NCBI GenBank assembly: GCA_041690495.1
Contig: JAWLHE010000001.1
Span: 62,001-126,000, forward strand
Origin: DATAAP01 sp041690495
Lineage (GTDB): Bacteria; Pseudomonadota; Alphaproteobacteria; CACIAM-22H2
Length of the DNA: 64,000 bases
Reading direction: 5' to 3'
Part shown: one piece after another, positions 17,427 to 26,314 of the stretch
Position numbering within the stretch: position 1 is the stretch's first letter
Layout: each line of letters opens with the position of its first letter
Notes under the pieces: generated by a model
What the model saw: the letters and a program-made list of their open reading frames with translations, nothing else
Database searches by the model: none
Told to the model about the DNA's origin: nothing
Program-made: the position numbers and the translations under genes

Positions 17427-17813
17427 CTACGAGGTCCGCGCGCGCGGATCGCGCGACAGGCCGCGCGCTTCCAGTGCGGCGAGATATTCGTGCCAGATCC
17501 GCTCCTGGTTCTCGCCGAGGAAGCGCAGGTACTGCCAGCTATAGATGCCGGTATCGTGCAGGTCGTCGAACTTGATCCGGATCGCATAATTGCCGACCGG
17601 CTCGAGCGCCATGATGCCGACGTCGCGGCGCCCGGCGACGATTTGCTTCTGGCCGGGGCTGTGGCCCATCACTTCGGCCGACGGGCTCTCGACGCGCAGC
17701 AGCTCGGCAGGAAAGGCGAAGACTCGACCGTCGTCAAATTCGATCTCGAGCGTCTTCTCCGCCTTCTTGAGGCGGATCTCGGTCGGCCAGGACGTGGTCT
17801 CGAACTCGCTCAT
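17427..17813 (-). CDS. DUF971 (gamma-butyrobetaine hydroxylase-like N-terminal) protein
   Basis: A 128-residue protein consisting of a single DUF971 domain: PTEIRLKKAEKTLEIEFDDG, FPAELLRVESPSAEVMGH, and the C-terminal DDLHDTGIYSWQYLRFLGEN. The same fold is the N-terminal module of gamma-butyrobetaine hydroxylase, and stand-alone copies occur near iron-sulfur proteins such as ApbC/Mrp; a precise role is not proven. The start overlaps no neighbour. It lies downstream of the Trm112 gene on the same strand with a 143-base gap. Confidence 0.85.
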   Translation of the reverse strand: MSEFETTSWPTEIRLKKAEKTLEIEFDDGRVFAFPAELLRVESPSAEVMGHSPGQKQIVAGRRDVGIMALEPVGNYAIRIKFDDLHDTGIYSWQYLRFLGENQERIWHEYLAALEARGLSRDPRARTS

Positions 17814-17956
17814 CCGAGGAGAACCGGTTGGCTTGCGCCGGGGCCGATCCGAGATCGCACCTGCGCGAGGGATTCTCTTCGTACAGGGGCGGGTCTCAGG
17901 CCTGCCCTTGTGCGGCCGTTCCGCATCACGTTCGATCGATCCGGCCGGCTCATGCC

Positions 17957-18151
17957 CTAACCGTCCTGATCGAGCTTGCGCGCTTCGTCGATCAGCATGA
18001 TCGGAATGCCGTCGCGGATCGGATAGGCGAGGCCGGCCTGCTCGCTGATCAGCTCCTGCCGGTCGGCGTCGTAGCGCAGCGGACCCTTGGTCACCGGGCA
18101 GACCAGGATCTCCAGCAGCTTCGGATCGACGCCGGAACTTCTCGCGCTCAT
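17957..18151 (-). CDS. Trm112-family protein
   Basis: A 64-residue Trm112-like protein: DPKLLEILVCPVTKGPLRYD, then QELISEQAGLAYPIRDGIPIMLIDEAR. In eukaryotes and archaea Trm112 activates methyltransferases; bacterial copies are short and their partners mostly unknown. Only one of the usual zinc cysteines (LVCP) is visible, as is common in bacterial copies. ATG 18151 is chosen because it opens the conserved domain. The position after a CnoX gene and a LON-domain gene is a typical alphaproteobacterial order. Confidence 0.88.
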   Translation of the reverse strand: MSARSSGVDPKLLEILVCPVTKGPLRYDADRQELISEQAGLAYPIRDGIPIMLIDEARKLDQDG

Positions 18152-18215
18152 ATGTCCACTCCTTGGCGGGGCGACGCCCCGGTCATGCGAGTCATGACGC
18201 ATGTGTGCGGCGCGA

Positions 18216-18884
18216 TCAATGCTTCGCCGCGTCACCCTGGCTTCCGCCGCGGCTGCCCATCTCCAGCAGCGCTACGAGGGTGGCGGCGCGCTCGGTGAGC
18301 GTCTCGCACTCGAGCAGCGCCTGCTTCTCCTGGGGCTCGAACGGACAGAACATCGCCAGCGTGGTAACGAGCCGCTCGTCCGGCGAGCTCTCGATGGCCC
18401 CCCAGTCGGCGGTCATGCCGCTGCTGGCGAAATAACCCTTCAGCGCCGCCAGCAGGCGTTCGCGCCCGATCGCGCCGCTCTCCTCCGCCGCCAGATCGCG
18501 CTCCCAGCGGGTGAAATCGGGAACCACCCGCCGGTAGCCGCGCATCGTCGCGACCTCCTCCGCAATGGTGAAGCGGCAAGTGCCCGCTAGCGTAATCAGG
18601 TAGCGCCCGTCCTCGGTCTCGCTGAACGTGGAGATTCGTCCGGCGCAGCCGACCGAGTAGAGCGCGGGCGGCCGTCCCGGCTGCTCTGCCTCGGTCGGCT
18701 GGATCATGCCGATCAGCCGGTCGGCGGCGCCGAGCGCGTCCTCGGTCATCGCGAGGTAGCGCGGCTCGAAGATGTTGAGCGGCAACCGCCCGCGCGGCAG
18801 CAGCAGCACGCCCGGCAGCGGGAAGACGGGAATCGTCTTCGGCAGGTCGGCGAGTGTCATCGGACGCCCACCCCGGAGCGCCAT
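18216..18884 (-). CDS. LON peptidase substrate-binding domain-containing protein
   Basis: A 222-residue protein made of the N-terminal (LAN) domain of Lon protease without ATPase or peptidase parts: KTIPVFPLPGVLLLPRGRLP, NIFEPRYLAMTEDAL, VGCAGRISTFSETEDGRYLI and CRFTIAEE. Such proteins may bind clients or serve as adaptors; activity is not established. An internal ATG at 18860 (MTLADLPKTIPVF) is an equally good start. It lies 15 bases downstream of the thioredoxin-like cnoX gene and upstream of Trm112, all on one strand, so a co-chaperone/quality-control operon is likely. Confidence 0.87.
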   Translation of the reverse strand: MALRGGRPMTLADLPKTIPVFPLPGVLLLPRGRLPLNIFEPRYLAMTEDALGAADRLIGMIQPTEAEQPGRPPALYSVGCAGRISTFSETEDGRYLITLAGTCRFTIAEEVATMRGYRRVVPDFTRWERDLAAEESGAIGRERLLAALKGYFASSGMTADWGAIESSPDERLVTTLAMFCPFEPQEKQALLECETLTERAATLVALLEMGSRGGSQGDAAKH

Positions 18885-18899
18885 GGACGGACGGCCCGG

Positions 18900-19814
18900 C
18901 TAGGAGAACATCAGCGACGACAGCCGCCGCCGGCCGGCGATGGTCAGCGGATGCGTCGGGCCCAAAGCCTCGAAGAACTTGAGCAGCTGCTTGCGGGCCG
19001 CCTCGTCGTTCCATTTACGGTCGCGCTTGAACGACTCGAGCAACTGGTCGATCGCAGCCTCCTGCTGCCCGCCGCCGAACAGCGCCAGTGCCAGGTCGAG
19101 GCGTGCCTGCTGGTCGCCCGGATCGCGCGCGACCTTCTCCGTCAGCTCGGCGACCTGCCCTGCGGCCGTGGATGCCTGCTGGGCGAGGTCGACCGCGGCG
19201 CGGACCTGCTGCACTTCGGGATCCTTGGCCGCATCGGGCGGCAGCGCGTCGATGATCTCCTTTGCCTGCGCGGTGTCCCCGGCCATGACATAGCATCGGG
19301 CAAGCGCAGTGAGGGCAGCGACGTTGTTCGGCTCGTGCGCAAGGATCTGGCCCAGGATGGCGCTGGCCGTGCCGGCATCGTTCGCCGCAAGCGCGGCCTT
19401 GGCCTGTTCGAGCGCCTGGGCGATCGGCGACTGGGCGGCGGCGCCGCCGGTCAGGCGCTGGATGAACTGTTTGATCTGGCTGTCCGGCACGGCGCCGACG
19501 AATCCGTCCACCGGCCGCCCGCCCTTGAAGGCATAGACCGCCGGAATGGACTGGATGCGCATCTGCTGCGCGATCTCGGGGTTCTCGTCGATGTTGATCT
19601 TGACCATACGGACGGCGCCCCCGGCCTCGCGCACCGCCTTCTCGAGCGCCGGGCCAAGCTGCTTGCACGGTCCGCACCACGGCGCCCAGAAATCGACAAT
19701 GACCGGAACCTCCCTTGAGGCATCGACCACATCGGCCATGAAGCCGTGGATGTCGCTGTCCTTGATCAGATCGTTTCCGGCAGCGGCGCGCGGGGCGCTC
19801 AGGATCGGTTCCAT
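18900..19814 (-). CDS. Thioredoxin-domain co-chaperone (CnoX/YbbN family)
   Basis: A 304-residue protein with an N-terminal thioredoxin domain (VIVDFWAPWCGPCKQLGPALEK; active-site CGPC near residue 50) and C-terminal tetratricopeptide-like helices (residues about 130-290, for example EPNNVAALTALARCYVMAGD). The family holds misfolding clients under oxidative stress and passes them to GroEL or DnaK. It keeps the resolving cysteine pair, so it can act as an oxidoreductase as well as a holdase. A LON-domain gene follows 15 bases downstream. Confidence 0.9.
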   Translation of the reverse strand: MEPILSAPRAAAGNDLIKDSDIHGFMADVVDASREVPVIVDFWAPWCGPCKQLGPALEKAVREAGGAVRMVKINIDENPEIAQQMRIQSIPAVYAFKGGRPVDGFVGAVPDSQIKQFIQRLTGGAAAQSPIAQALEQAKAALAANDAGTASAILGQILAHEPNNVAALTALARCYVMAGDTAQAKEIIDALPPDAAKDPEVQQVRAAVDLAQQASTAAGQVAELTEKVARDPGDQQARLDLALALFGGGQQEAAIDQLLESFKRDRKWNDEAARKQLLKFFEALGPTHPLTIAGRRRLSSLMFS

Positions 19815-19972
19815 GACAGGGCTCTTTCGTCAGCTCGTGAGAAGGCTCGCCGGATCTGCACCGGCCCGGACGGCTCGGGTGCACGGCAAGCTCCCCTTAA
19901 ATGGCGGTTTTCGGCCGTGCTGACAACCCCGTCCCCGGCGTCGGCCTTGGCCGCCGATCCCCTTAAACTTAC

Positions 19973-20000
19973 TTGCATTCGGGCCGGAAGCCCGTATGAT
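19973..20000 (+). promoter_or_regulatory. Promoter for tRNA-Gly
   Basis: TTGCAT (19973-19978) and TATGAT (19995-20000) are separated by 16 bases and lie about 50 bases before the tRNA. Both hexamers are close to the sigma-70 consensus, and no protein-coding gene intervenes. Confidence 0.65.
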
Positions 20001-20049
20001 CGCGCCGCTTTTCGACCCGCTGCCCGTGCACTCGCGCGGTCGGCATCCC

Positions 20050-20124
20050 GCGGGAGTAGCTCAGGGGTAGAGCATCACGTTGCCAACGTGAGGGTCGAGG
20101 GTTCGAATCCCTTCTCCCGCTCCA
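20050..20124 (+). tRNA. tRNA-Gly (anticodon GCC)
   Basis: A full cloverleaf can be drawn: acceptor GCGGGAG/CTCCCGC, D-arm GCTC-AGGGGTA-GAGC, anticodon arm TCACG-TTGCCAA-CGTGA with anticodon GCC, and T-arm with GTTCGAATC. CCA is encoded (20122-20124) and a T6 run follows directly, which probably terminates transcription. The minus-strand reading of this gene gives the well-known spurious peptide containing SGRRDSNPRPSRWQRDALPL and should not be annotated as protein. Confidence 0.97.
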
Positions 20125-20666
20125 TTTTTTCAGCGACCGGTTTAGACGGCATTTTGAGGATTCGGAGCCGTTTCCGCTCCTGAACGAATGCGAGCCGGCG
20201 CGGCAGGCGACGGCACCGCGCCGGGATCCACGAGAGCGGCGCCGGCGTGCGTGCGCCGACATTGCCCCCGAACCGTGTTGCGTCGACGTCCCCGTCGGCG
20301 CACGGCTGCGTTACGCGGGCGCCGGCGTCCGCCCTTATATAATATTCTCATTTGCATATTCTCATCTGTCCCGACGCGGAAAATGCGGCCCGCGGGCCGA
20401 AGCCGCGGCGAGCCGGCGCGAGGTCGCGCCGTGATGCCTTGACCTGCGGTGTGATTCAGGGACACGGCTCGATATGTGCCTGGTCGGCCGCTCCGGGATC
20501 GTGCACACGATCAGATCCCGTGCGTCCGTGTGAGGCAGAGTCCGCAACGCGGGGATTGCATCGGGGATGCAGCCCGCATTCCGCCAGACGGACGGCTGGA
20601 TGAAGCACCCGAGCCGCTCCGGCTGATGTAGTGTGTTCGGAACAGCGAATGCAGGAAGAGGCGGAG
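20125..20666. other. Intergenic region after tRNA-Gly
   Basis: About 540 bases without a supportable gene. It opens with the tRNA terminator T-run. At 20342-20367 a ten-base direct repeat ATATTCTCAT occurs twice, separated by TTGC, in an AT-rich patch next to TATAAT (20337-20342). No integrase remnant or att duplication of the tRNA 3' end was seen, so there is no direct evidence that the island downstream integrated at this tRNA. Confidence 0.5.
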
Positions 20667-21707
20667 ATGGCTGAGGCGGTGGTCGATTTGCGTTCGGATA
20701 CAGTGACGCGTCCATCCGATCCGATGCGCGCCGCGATGGCTTCTGCGCCAGTCGGGGATGACCAGTACGGCGAGGATCCCACCGTCAATCGGCTGCAGGA
20801 AACGGTCGCGGCGCTGCTTGGCAAAGAGGCGGCGTTGTTCATGCCGAGCGGCACGATGGCCAACCAGGTGGCGTTGAAGCTGTTTGCGGACCCGGGCGCG
20901 GATGTGATCGTCGGCAAGGAGAGCCATGCGGTATGGCATGAGGCCGGGGCTTCGGCTGCAAACGCCGGCGTCCAGTTCACGGAGGTCGGCCAAGGCGGGA
21001 TATTCACGGCCGAAGATGTACGCCGCTCCGCAAAGCCGCGCGGCCACGTCATCTACCCCGCCACCGCATTGGTCGAGGTCGAGAACACGCACAACAGAGG
21101 CGGCGGACTCGTCTTCGCGCCCGAAGAGCTCGACCGGATCGGCGCGACGGCAAGGGAGCTTGGCCTGGCTTCGTACCTCGACGGTGCGCGGCTGTTCAAC
21201 GCGGCGATCGCATGCGGCGAAAGCGTCGAGCGGCTGGCGCGGCCGTTCGATGCGGTCTCGATCGCGCTGTCGAAGGGCTTGGGCGCCCCGGCCGGCACGG
21301 TCCTCGCAGGCACCCGATGCGATATGGACCGCGCCCTGCGATTCCGGCGCATGTTCGGAGGCGCGATGCGACAGGCCGGCGTCCTCGCCGCAGCCGGCCT
21401 TTATGCGCTCGAGCACAATGTGGCTCGACTCGCTGTGGATCACGCAAACGCACGCATGATCGCCCGGCGGCTTGCATCTTGTAAGCAGATAGACATTGAC
21501 CCCACTCGCGTGCCGACGAACATCGTGGTCTTCCATCTGCGCGCGGGAGCGCCGAGCGCGCATGATGTGGTGGAACGATGCAGGGCGCACGGTGTGCTGC
21601 TCTTCGCCTTCTCCGAGACGACGGTCCGGGCCGTAACGCATCTCGACGTCAGTGCCGCGCAATGCGAACGCGCAGCGCATGCGATCGTCGAGGCCGTCGC
21701 GGGCTGA
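20667..21707 (+). CDS. Low-specificity L-threonine aldolase family enzyme
   Basis: A 346-residue PLP enzyme that would split L-threonine or related beta-hydroxy amino acids into glycine and an aldehyde. Family segments are VDLRSDTVTRPSDPMRAAM, MPSGTMANQVALK, KESHAVWHEAGA, ASYLDGARLFNAA, and the lysine motif SIALSKGLGAPAGTVLAG. ATG 20667 has AGGAAGAGGCGG ahead of it; ATG 20649 is an alternative. It stands at the left edge of the catabolic island in the same direction, and may act on a beta-hydroxy amino acid arising there, but this is inference. Confidence 0.87.
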   Translation: MAEAVVDLRSDTVTRPSDPMRAAMASAPVGDDQYGEDPTVNRLQETVAALLGKEAALFMPSGTMANQVALKLFADPGADVIVGKESHAVWHEAGASAANAGVQFTEVGQGGIFTAEDVRRSAKPRGHVIYPATALVEVENTHNRGGGLVFAPEELDRIGATARELGLASYLDGARLFNAAIACGESVERLARPFDAVSIALSKGLGAPAGTVLAGTRCDMDRALRFRRMFGGAMRQAGVLAAAGLYALEHNVARLAVDHANARMIARRLASCKQIDIDPTRVPTNIVVFHLRAGAPSAHDVVERCRAHGVLLFAFSETTVRAVTHLDVSAAQCERAAHAIVEAVAG

Positions 21708-21793
21708 TCGCGTCCGGGTCTCAGGCTGCGGCCTGCTCAATTACAGATTGTCCGGAAGCGGCCGAGGTCTTCACGCCCCCAAAAGCAAATGGC

Positions 21794-21802
21794 ATACGGT
21801 AT
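21794..21802 (+). promoter_or_regulatory. Possible operator upstream of the TRAP transporter operon
   Basis: Perfect nine-base dyad ATAC-G-GTAT at 21794-21802, about 85 bases before dctP. Short dyads of this type are bound by GntR- or TetR-family regulators, but none is identified as the partner. A second dyad (GGCGCG...CGCGCC, about 21849-21870) may form a hairpin in the leader. Confidence 0.3.
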
Positions 21803-21887
21803 TGAAAAAGGTGCGCCGTTGTGGGAGCCTAGCGAGATCGAGCAATAGGCGCGCACGCGAATACGCGCCTCAGAACAGGGTGAGGAG

Positions 21888-22862
21888 ATGAACCGGAAAC
21901 TTCTGTCGGCTTGTGTCGCGATTTTCATCGCCGCTCCCGTCCTTGCCTCCGCGCAGGAAGCGACGATCCGGGCGGCGATGTTCATACCGTCCGACCGCTC
22001 GGTCTTCAGATCCACGTTCAACAAGTTCGTCGACAAGGTGAATGCCGAGGGTGGCGGCCTCGTCAAGATAAGCTCGGTCGTCAGCGAAGAGGCGATCCCC
22101 GGCATGCAGATGGCCACCGCACTTCGCAACGGTGTGATCGAGATGGCGGGCATTCCGCCGTCCTACTACTACAATGTTATGCCGGAAGGCATGGCGACCG
22201 AGGTCGCCCATGTTCCGCCGGCCGCGCAGCGCAAGAACGGGGCCTTCGACTTCCTTCAGTCGCTCGCCGCCCAGAAGCTGAATGCCCATTTTCTCGCCCA
22301 GTACGGCTACGGCGTGCAGTTCCATCTGTTCACGAACAAGCGCATTTCCTCGCTTGAGGACTTCAAGTCGCTTCGTCTCCGTACGACTCCGTCGTACCGG
22401 GCCTTCTTCAACCGGCTCAACGCACCGCAGGTCCAGACCAGCCGCGGCGAGGTCTATACCGCGCTCGAGCGTGGCGTCGTCGACGGCTACGCGAACGTCA
22501 TGTCCGAGGTCAAGCCGGCAGGCTGGGATCGCGTCTCGAAATACAGAATCGATCCGGGCTTCCAGCACACGGTCGTGCACGTGCTGATCAACAACGACTT
22601 CTGGAAGAAGCTCCGCCCCGAGCAGAGGGCGTTTCTGGAGAAGATGGGACAGTATCTGGAGACGGAGCTCGAGGCGTCGATGGCGGCGGCCGACCAGGCC
22701 GCGGGCAAGGAGCTCGTGGCCGGCGGGATGGAGGTGATTGCACTTCCCCCGGAGACCGCGAAGACATTCCTTGCTGCCGCAAACGACTCGCATTGGGACG
22801 AGCTGGTCAAGGTCTCGGCCGAAAACGGTCGCAAGCTTCGCGAGATGCTCGGCGCGAAGTAA
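21888..22862 (+). CDS. TRAP transporter substrate-binding protein (DctP family)
   Basis: A 324-residue periplasmic binding protein. The signal peptide ends ...VLASAQE; the mature part has FRSTFNKFVDKVNAEGGGLV, then GMQMATALRNGVIEMAGIPP, and the DctP-family SLRLRTTPSYRAFFNRL with the conserved Arg that holds the ligand carboxylate. The family imports carboxylated compounds in an ion-gradient-driven way together with DctQ and DctM, whose genes follow directly. The ligand is presumably the island's growth substrate. Confidence 0.88.
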   Translation: MNRKLLSACVAIFIAAPVLASAQEATIRAAMFIPSDRSVFRSTFNKFVDKVNAEGGGLVKISSVVSEEAIPGMQMATALRNGVIEMAGIPPSYYYNVMPEGMATEVAHVPPAAQRKNGAFDFLQSLAAQKLNAHFLAQYGYGVQFHLFTNKRISSLEDFKSLRLRTTPSYRAFFNRLNAPQVQTSRGEVYTALERGVVDGYANVMSEVKPAGWDRVSKYRIDPGFQHTVVHVLINNDFWKKLRPEQRAFLEKMGQYLETELEASMAAADQAAGKELVAGGMEVIALPPETAKTFLAAANDSHWDELVKVSAENGRKLREMLGAK

Positions 22863-22884
22863 TCCGCGGCGAACCCGGACGTCC

Positions 22885-23415
22885 ATGCCGTCGGAGACAT
22901 ACGAACGCGCGTGGCGTCCGGGCCCCATCCTGTCCGCATACTGGGCAGCGCTGGACGCAACCGGCGTGCTCTGCGGGGTGGCGATCGGGTTGATCTGCAT
23001 CGGCATCTGCGCCGACGTCGCCGTCCGGATGGTGACGGGGGGCGGAATCTCCTGGATGCTCGAATCGATCGAATACCTTCAGTATGCGGTCGTTCTCACG
23101 GGGGCAACATGGGTGCTTTCCCGCGGCGCACACGTCTCTTTGGACATACTCATCGTGCTGGCTCCGGCCCGGTTCCGGGCGCGCATACAGCGGATGATCT
23201 GCCTTGTCGGATTGGTGGCCTGTGCCGTTTTCGCAGCGGCCAGCCTCGGCGCCACGATCGACACCTGGCAGACCGGCGGGGTCATCTACAAGTCGGTGAC
23301 GATGCCCGAATGGTGGCCCCTGGCCTTCTTGCCGGCCGGCTTCGCGCTGATGAGCATCGAATTCCTGCTGCAACTGCTCGGCTACGTGCGGCCGAGCGAA
23401 CGGGCGTCGATCTAG
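22885..23415 (+). CDS. TRAP transporter small permease (DctQ family)
   Basis: A 176-residue inner-membrane protein with four helices (TGVLCGVAIGLICIGICADV, IEYLQYAVVLTGATWVLSRG, LVGLVACAVFAAASLG and the last near residues 143-165). The ATWVLSRGAHVSLDIL segment is typical of DctQ. ATG 22885 was chosen because it gives the standard length and lies 22 bases after dctP. The large permease begins at the base after its stop. Confidence 0.88.
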   Translation: MPSETYERAWRPGPILSAYWAALDATGVLCGVAIGLICIGICADVAVRMVTGGGISWMLESIEYLQYAVVLTGATWVLSRGAHVSLDILIVLAPARFRARIQRMICLVGLVACAVFAAASLGATIDTWQTGGVIYKSVTMPEWWPLAFLPAGFALMSIEFLLQLLGYVRPSERASI

Positions 23416-24732
23416 ATGCTCGAGTGGTACTGGACGCTGGCCTTCCTGCTCGGGTCGCTGCTCGTGATCATGTTCATGGGCGTGCCCGTTGCGTTCGGTT
23501 TCCTCGCCATCAACATGATCGGGGCGTGGGTGTTTCTGGGCGGATGGGCAGGGCTCCAGCAGGTCGCGCACAACACGGTCGATGGACTGGTCAGCTTCTC
23601 GCTGACGCCGATCCCGATGTTTCTGCTGATGGGCGAGGTCCTGTTCCGGACGGGCGTCGCCGCGCGTGCGATCGAGGCAGTCGACCGTCTGATCATCCGG
23701 GTGCCCGGCCGGCTGTCGCTCGTCGCGATTGCCGGCGGAACCGTCTTCGCCTCGCTCTCCGGATCGACCGTGGCGAATACCGCGATGCTGGGAAGCTCGC
23801 TGCTGCCCGACATGCGCAAGCGCGGATACCGGCCGACCATTGCTATGGGACCGATCATGGCCGTGGGCGGCATCGCCATGCTGATCCCGCCGTCGAATCT
23901 CGCGGTGCTGCTCGGGAGCCTGTCCGGAATTTCGATCGCAGACCTGCTGATCGGCGGAATATTGCCGGGGCTTCTCATCGCGGTCTGCTTCTTCGCCTAC
24001 GTGATGGTCGCGTGCATATTGAACCCGTCGCTGGCGCCGGCCTATCCGCTGCCGCCCATGACGCTCCGCGAGCGGGTCATGCCGTTCGCGATCTATGTGC
24101 TGCCTCTGCTGCTTCTCTTCGTTGTCGTGGTCGGCAGCATCCTCGCCGGCATCGCGACGCCAAGCGAATCCGCGGCTCTCGGCGCCGCCGGCGCCGTCGT
24201 CGCGGCCGCGGGCTACCGCGCCCTGACCTGGCCGGCGCTCAGGACGTCTCTGATCGAAACCGCGAAGATCACCGTGATGATCTTCATTATCATCGCCGCC
24301 TCGCTGAGCTTCTCGCAGATTCTCGGCTTCTCGGGCGCCACCAACGGACTCGTCGCGTTCATCAAGACCTTCGACTTGCCGGCGCTCGCGATCCTGCTGA
24401 TCATGCTTGGCATCCTGCTTGTCCTCGGCTGCTTCATGGATCAGCTGAGCATGATGATGATCACGCTGCCGTTGTTCATGCCGCTCGCGCGGCTTGCGGA
24501 GATCGATCTGGTCTGGTTCGGCATCCTGATGCTGCTTACGCTCGAGATCGGCCTCGTCACCCCGCCGTTCGGGCTTGTCCTGTTCTGCATGAAGGGGGTG
24601 GCCCCGCCGGATATCTCGATGCGGCAGATCTATGCCGCCGTCGTTCCGTTCATCGTCATCGAGCTGCTCCTGCTGGCGGCGATGGTCGGCTATCCGCCGA
24701 TGGTGACGTGGCTTCCCGGTCTGTCCCGGTAA
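23416..24732 (+). CDS. TRAP transporter large permease (DctM family)
   Basis: A 438-residue permease with twelve or so helices, including GSLLVIMFMGVPVAFGFLAI, SLTPIPMFLLMGEVLFRTG, GGTVFASLSGSTVANTAMLG and MLIPPSNLAVLLGSLSGIS. These are hallmarks of the DctM ion-transporter fold that carries the substrate using the sodium gradient. It starts immediately after dctQ, and amidohydrolase genes follow 16 bases later, so the transporter and the enzymes are likely one transcript. Confidence 0.9.
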   Translation: MLEWYWTLAFLLGSLLVIMFMGVPVAFGFLAINMIGAWVFLGGWAGLQQVAHNTVDGLVSFSLTPIPMFLLMGEVLFRTGVAARAIEAVDRLIIRVPGRLSLVAIAGGTVFASLSGSTVANTAMLGSSLLPDMRKRGYRPTIAMGPIMAVGGIAMLIPPSNLAVLLGSLSGISIADLLIGGILPGLLIAVCFFAYVMVACILNPSLAPAYPLPPMTLRERVMPFAIYVLPLLLLFVVVVGSILAGIATPSESAALGAAGAVVAAAGYRALTWPALRTSLIETAKITVMIFIIIAASLSFSQILGFSGATNGLVAFIKTFDLPALAILLIMLGILLVLGCFMDQLSMMMITLPLFMPLARLAEIDLVWFGILMLLTLEIGLVTPPFGLVLFCMKGVAPPDISMRQIYAAVVPFIVIELLLLAAMVGYPPMVTWLPGLSR

Positions 24733-24748
24733 TTGAGGAGGAAACTCC

Positions 24749-25516
24749 ATGGTGATCGATGATCATGTCCATGTGCACGAGTGGTCGTTCCGCGAGGGCG
24801 ATCCGGAATACGAGGTCGATTTCGTCGTCGGCCTGATGGACAAGTGGGGAATCGACAAATCCATCATCATGGACAGCCTGGCGTATATCGGCCTGGACCA
24901 GAAGACGTCGAACGACCACACGCGCAAGGCCGTCGACGCGTATCCGGAGCGCCTGATAGGCTTTGCCAACATCAAGCCCCCGCAGGGCATGGCTGCATGC
25001 CGGGACGAGGTACAGCGGACCATTGCGGACTGGGGGTTCCGCGGGATCAAGCTGCATCCGCAGGTCGACCGCTATCCGGCGAATCACCGCGAGCTCGTTT
25101 ATCCCATCATCGAGCTGGCCATGCGCCACGACATTCCCGTGTGGTTCCATACCGGGCACGCGCCCAACGCGACGCCGACGCTGGTGGGCAGCCTTGCCGG
25201 GGACTTCCCCGATGCAAAGATCATCATGGGCCATATGGGCAGCGGCATGTTCTACGACGCCATCTGCGCCGCCCGCCGGCACCCGAACATCCATGTCGAC
25301 ATCTCGCTTCAGGGCGGCCACAGCTTCGGCACGGCATGCCGCGAAATCGGGGCGGACCGCCTACTGTTCGGCACCGACTCGCCGTATGCCAATCCGGGTA
25401 CCATGAAGCGGATGGTGGAGGAGTCGCCGCTGTCTCCCGCGGAAAAGGCCATGATCCTCGGCGACAACATGGCGCGGCTTCTCAGGCTCAATGTGCCGGC
25501 AGAGGTGCGCACATGA
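24749..25516 (+). CDS. Amidohydrolase-family metal-dependent hydrolase (COG2159 type)
   Basis: A 255-residue TIM-barrel hydrolase. The N-terminal metal motif is complete (DDHVHVHEW, His 6, 8 and 10), followed by RGIKLHPQVDRYPAN, VWFHTGHAPN, IIMGHMGSGMFYDAI and the terminal FGTDSPYANP aspartate. The family contains hydrolases and decarboxylases acting on ring-cleavage products such as 2-pyrone-4,6-dicarboxylate. GAGGAGGAA lies upstream. The next gene overlaps its stop (ATGA) and encodes a second protein of the same fold, so the two may work as a pair. Confidence 0.87.
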   Translation: MVIDDHVHVHEWSFREGDPEYEVDFVVGLMDKWGIDKSIIMDSLAYIGLDQKTSNDHTRKAVDAYPERLIGFANIKPPQGMAACRDEVQRTIADWGFRGIKLHPQVDRYPANHRELVYPIIELAMRHDIPVWFHTGHAPNATPTLVGSLAGDFPDAKIIMGHMGSGMFYDAICAARRHPNIHVDISLQGGHSFGTACREIGADRLLFGTDSPYANPGTMKRMVEESPLSPAEKAMILGDNMARLLRLNVPAEVRT

Positions 25517-26274
25517 GCTGGACCGATGTAAGCGTGTGCTACCGCCATCCCGAGTGGCCGGACAAGTCCGATGGCCCGCAGCTTCTGTCCGCTATGGACG
25601 AATGCGGCATCGGCCAGGCATGGGTCTACGGGTATCATGCAGTGGCGACCCACGACTTCGAGCGCGCGAACGCCGATCTGAAGGTTCTGACCGGCAAGCA
25701 TTCCGAGCGCCTCGTCCCCATCGGGCTCGTCAATCCCTTCCACGCATTCCCGGCGGTGGACCGGCTGCTGGAGCAGGGTTTCAAAGGCATCAAGATTCTG
25801 ACCGGCTGGGGCAACTGGCTGACGATGGACAATGTGCGGCGCAACGTCGTCCCGATCGCCAAACGGCTGCAAGAGAGATCGCTCCATCTCTCTCTCGCCC
25901 TGGAAGGCAATGTGCCGGTCACCGGCGGCAACACGTTTCTGCCCTATCTCGTGCGCGAGGCGGTGCCCGACGCCTGCATCGTCCTGGACCATTGCTGGTC
26001 GCCCGCTTCATGGGAGGACTATCTGGCGCTGGCCCGAGAGGACCAGAACCTGTGGTTCACCCTGCATTCATTGCCGCAGTCGCTGCTCACGCGCGTCGTC
26101 CGGGAGCTCGGCACCGAGCGGATCCTGCTGGGGAGCTGGTTGCCGGAGACCGATCCCGATCTCGTCTACCATCAGGTGAAACGGGCCGCCGGCATAGGCG
26201 ACAGGATCGATGCGGTCCTGACCGATAACGCGCGGCGAGTCCTGCAGGGCCTGCCGCCGCAACGGCGCCACTGA
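25513..26274 (+). CDS. Amidohydrolase-fold protein lacking the canonical metal-binding motif
   Basis: A 253-residue protein with the same TIM-barrel outline as its upstream neighbour (GLVNPFHAFPAVDRLLEQGFKGIKILTG, LSLALEGN, CIVLDHCWSPASWEDY, ILLGSWLPETDPDLVYHQV). The N-terminal HxH metal motif is absent (MSWTDVSVCYRHPEW) and the usual GTD near the C-terminus is replaced by GSW. It may therefore be a non-catalytic partner of the neighbouring enzyme or use a different metal set. ATG 25513 overlaps the previous stop. The fold assignment is likely; activity is unknown. Confidence 0.72.
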   Translation: MSWTDVSVCYRHPEWPDKSDGPQLLSAMDECGIGQAWVYGYHAVATHDFERANADLKVLTGKHSERLVPIGLVNPFHAFPAVDRLLEQGFKGIKILTGWGNWLTMDNVRRNVVPIAKRLQERSLHLSLALEGNVPVTGGNTFLPYLVREAVPDACIVLDHCWSPASWEDYLALAREDQNLWFTLHSLPQSLLTRVVRELGTERILLGSWLPETDPDLVYHQVKRAAGIGDRIDAVLTDNARRVLQGLPPQRRH

Positions 26275-26314
26275 CCGCTAATTGCCGGATCTCATCCGGC
26301 AGGGAGGATGTAAA

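Noticed and set aside
19969..20262. Minus-strand frame containing SGRRDSNPRPSRWQRDALPL
   Set aside because: It is the antisense reading of tRNA-Gly(GCC), a well-known false protein in bacterial annotations.
20050..21700. Integration of the catabolic island at the tRNA-Gly gene
   Set aside because: No integrase, no duplicated tRNA 3' end and no change in composition at the junction were found within the window.
22807..24755. Long frames antisense or out of frame with the TRAP genes
   Set aside because: They are Arg/Asp/His-rich shadows; the TRAP proteins have clear membrane segments and family motifs.
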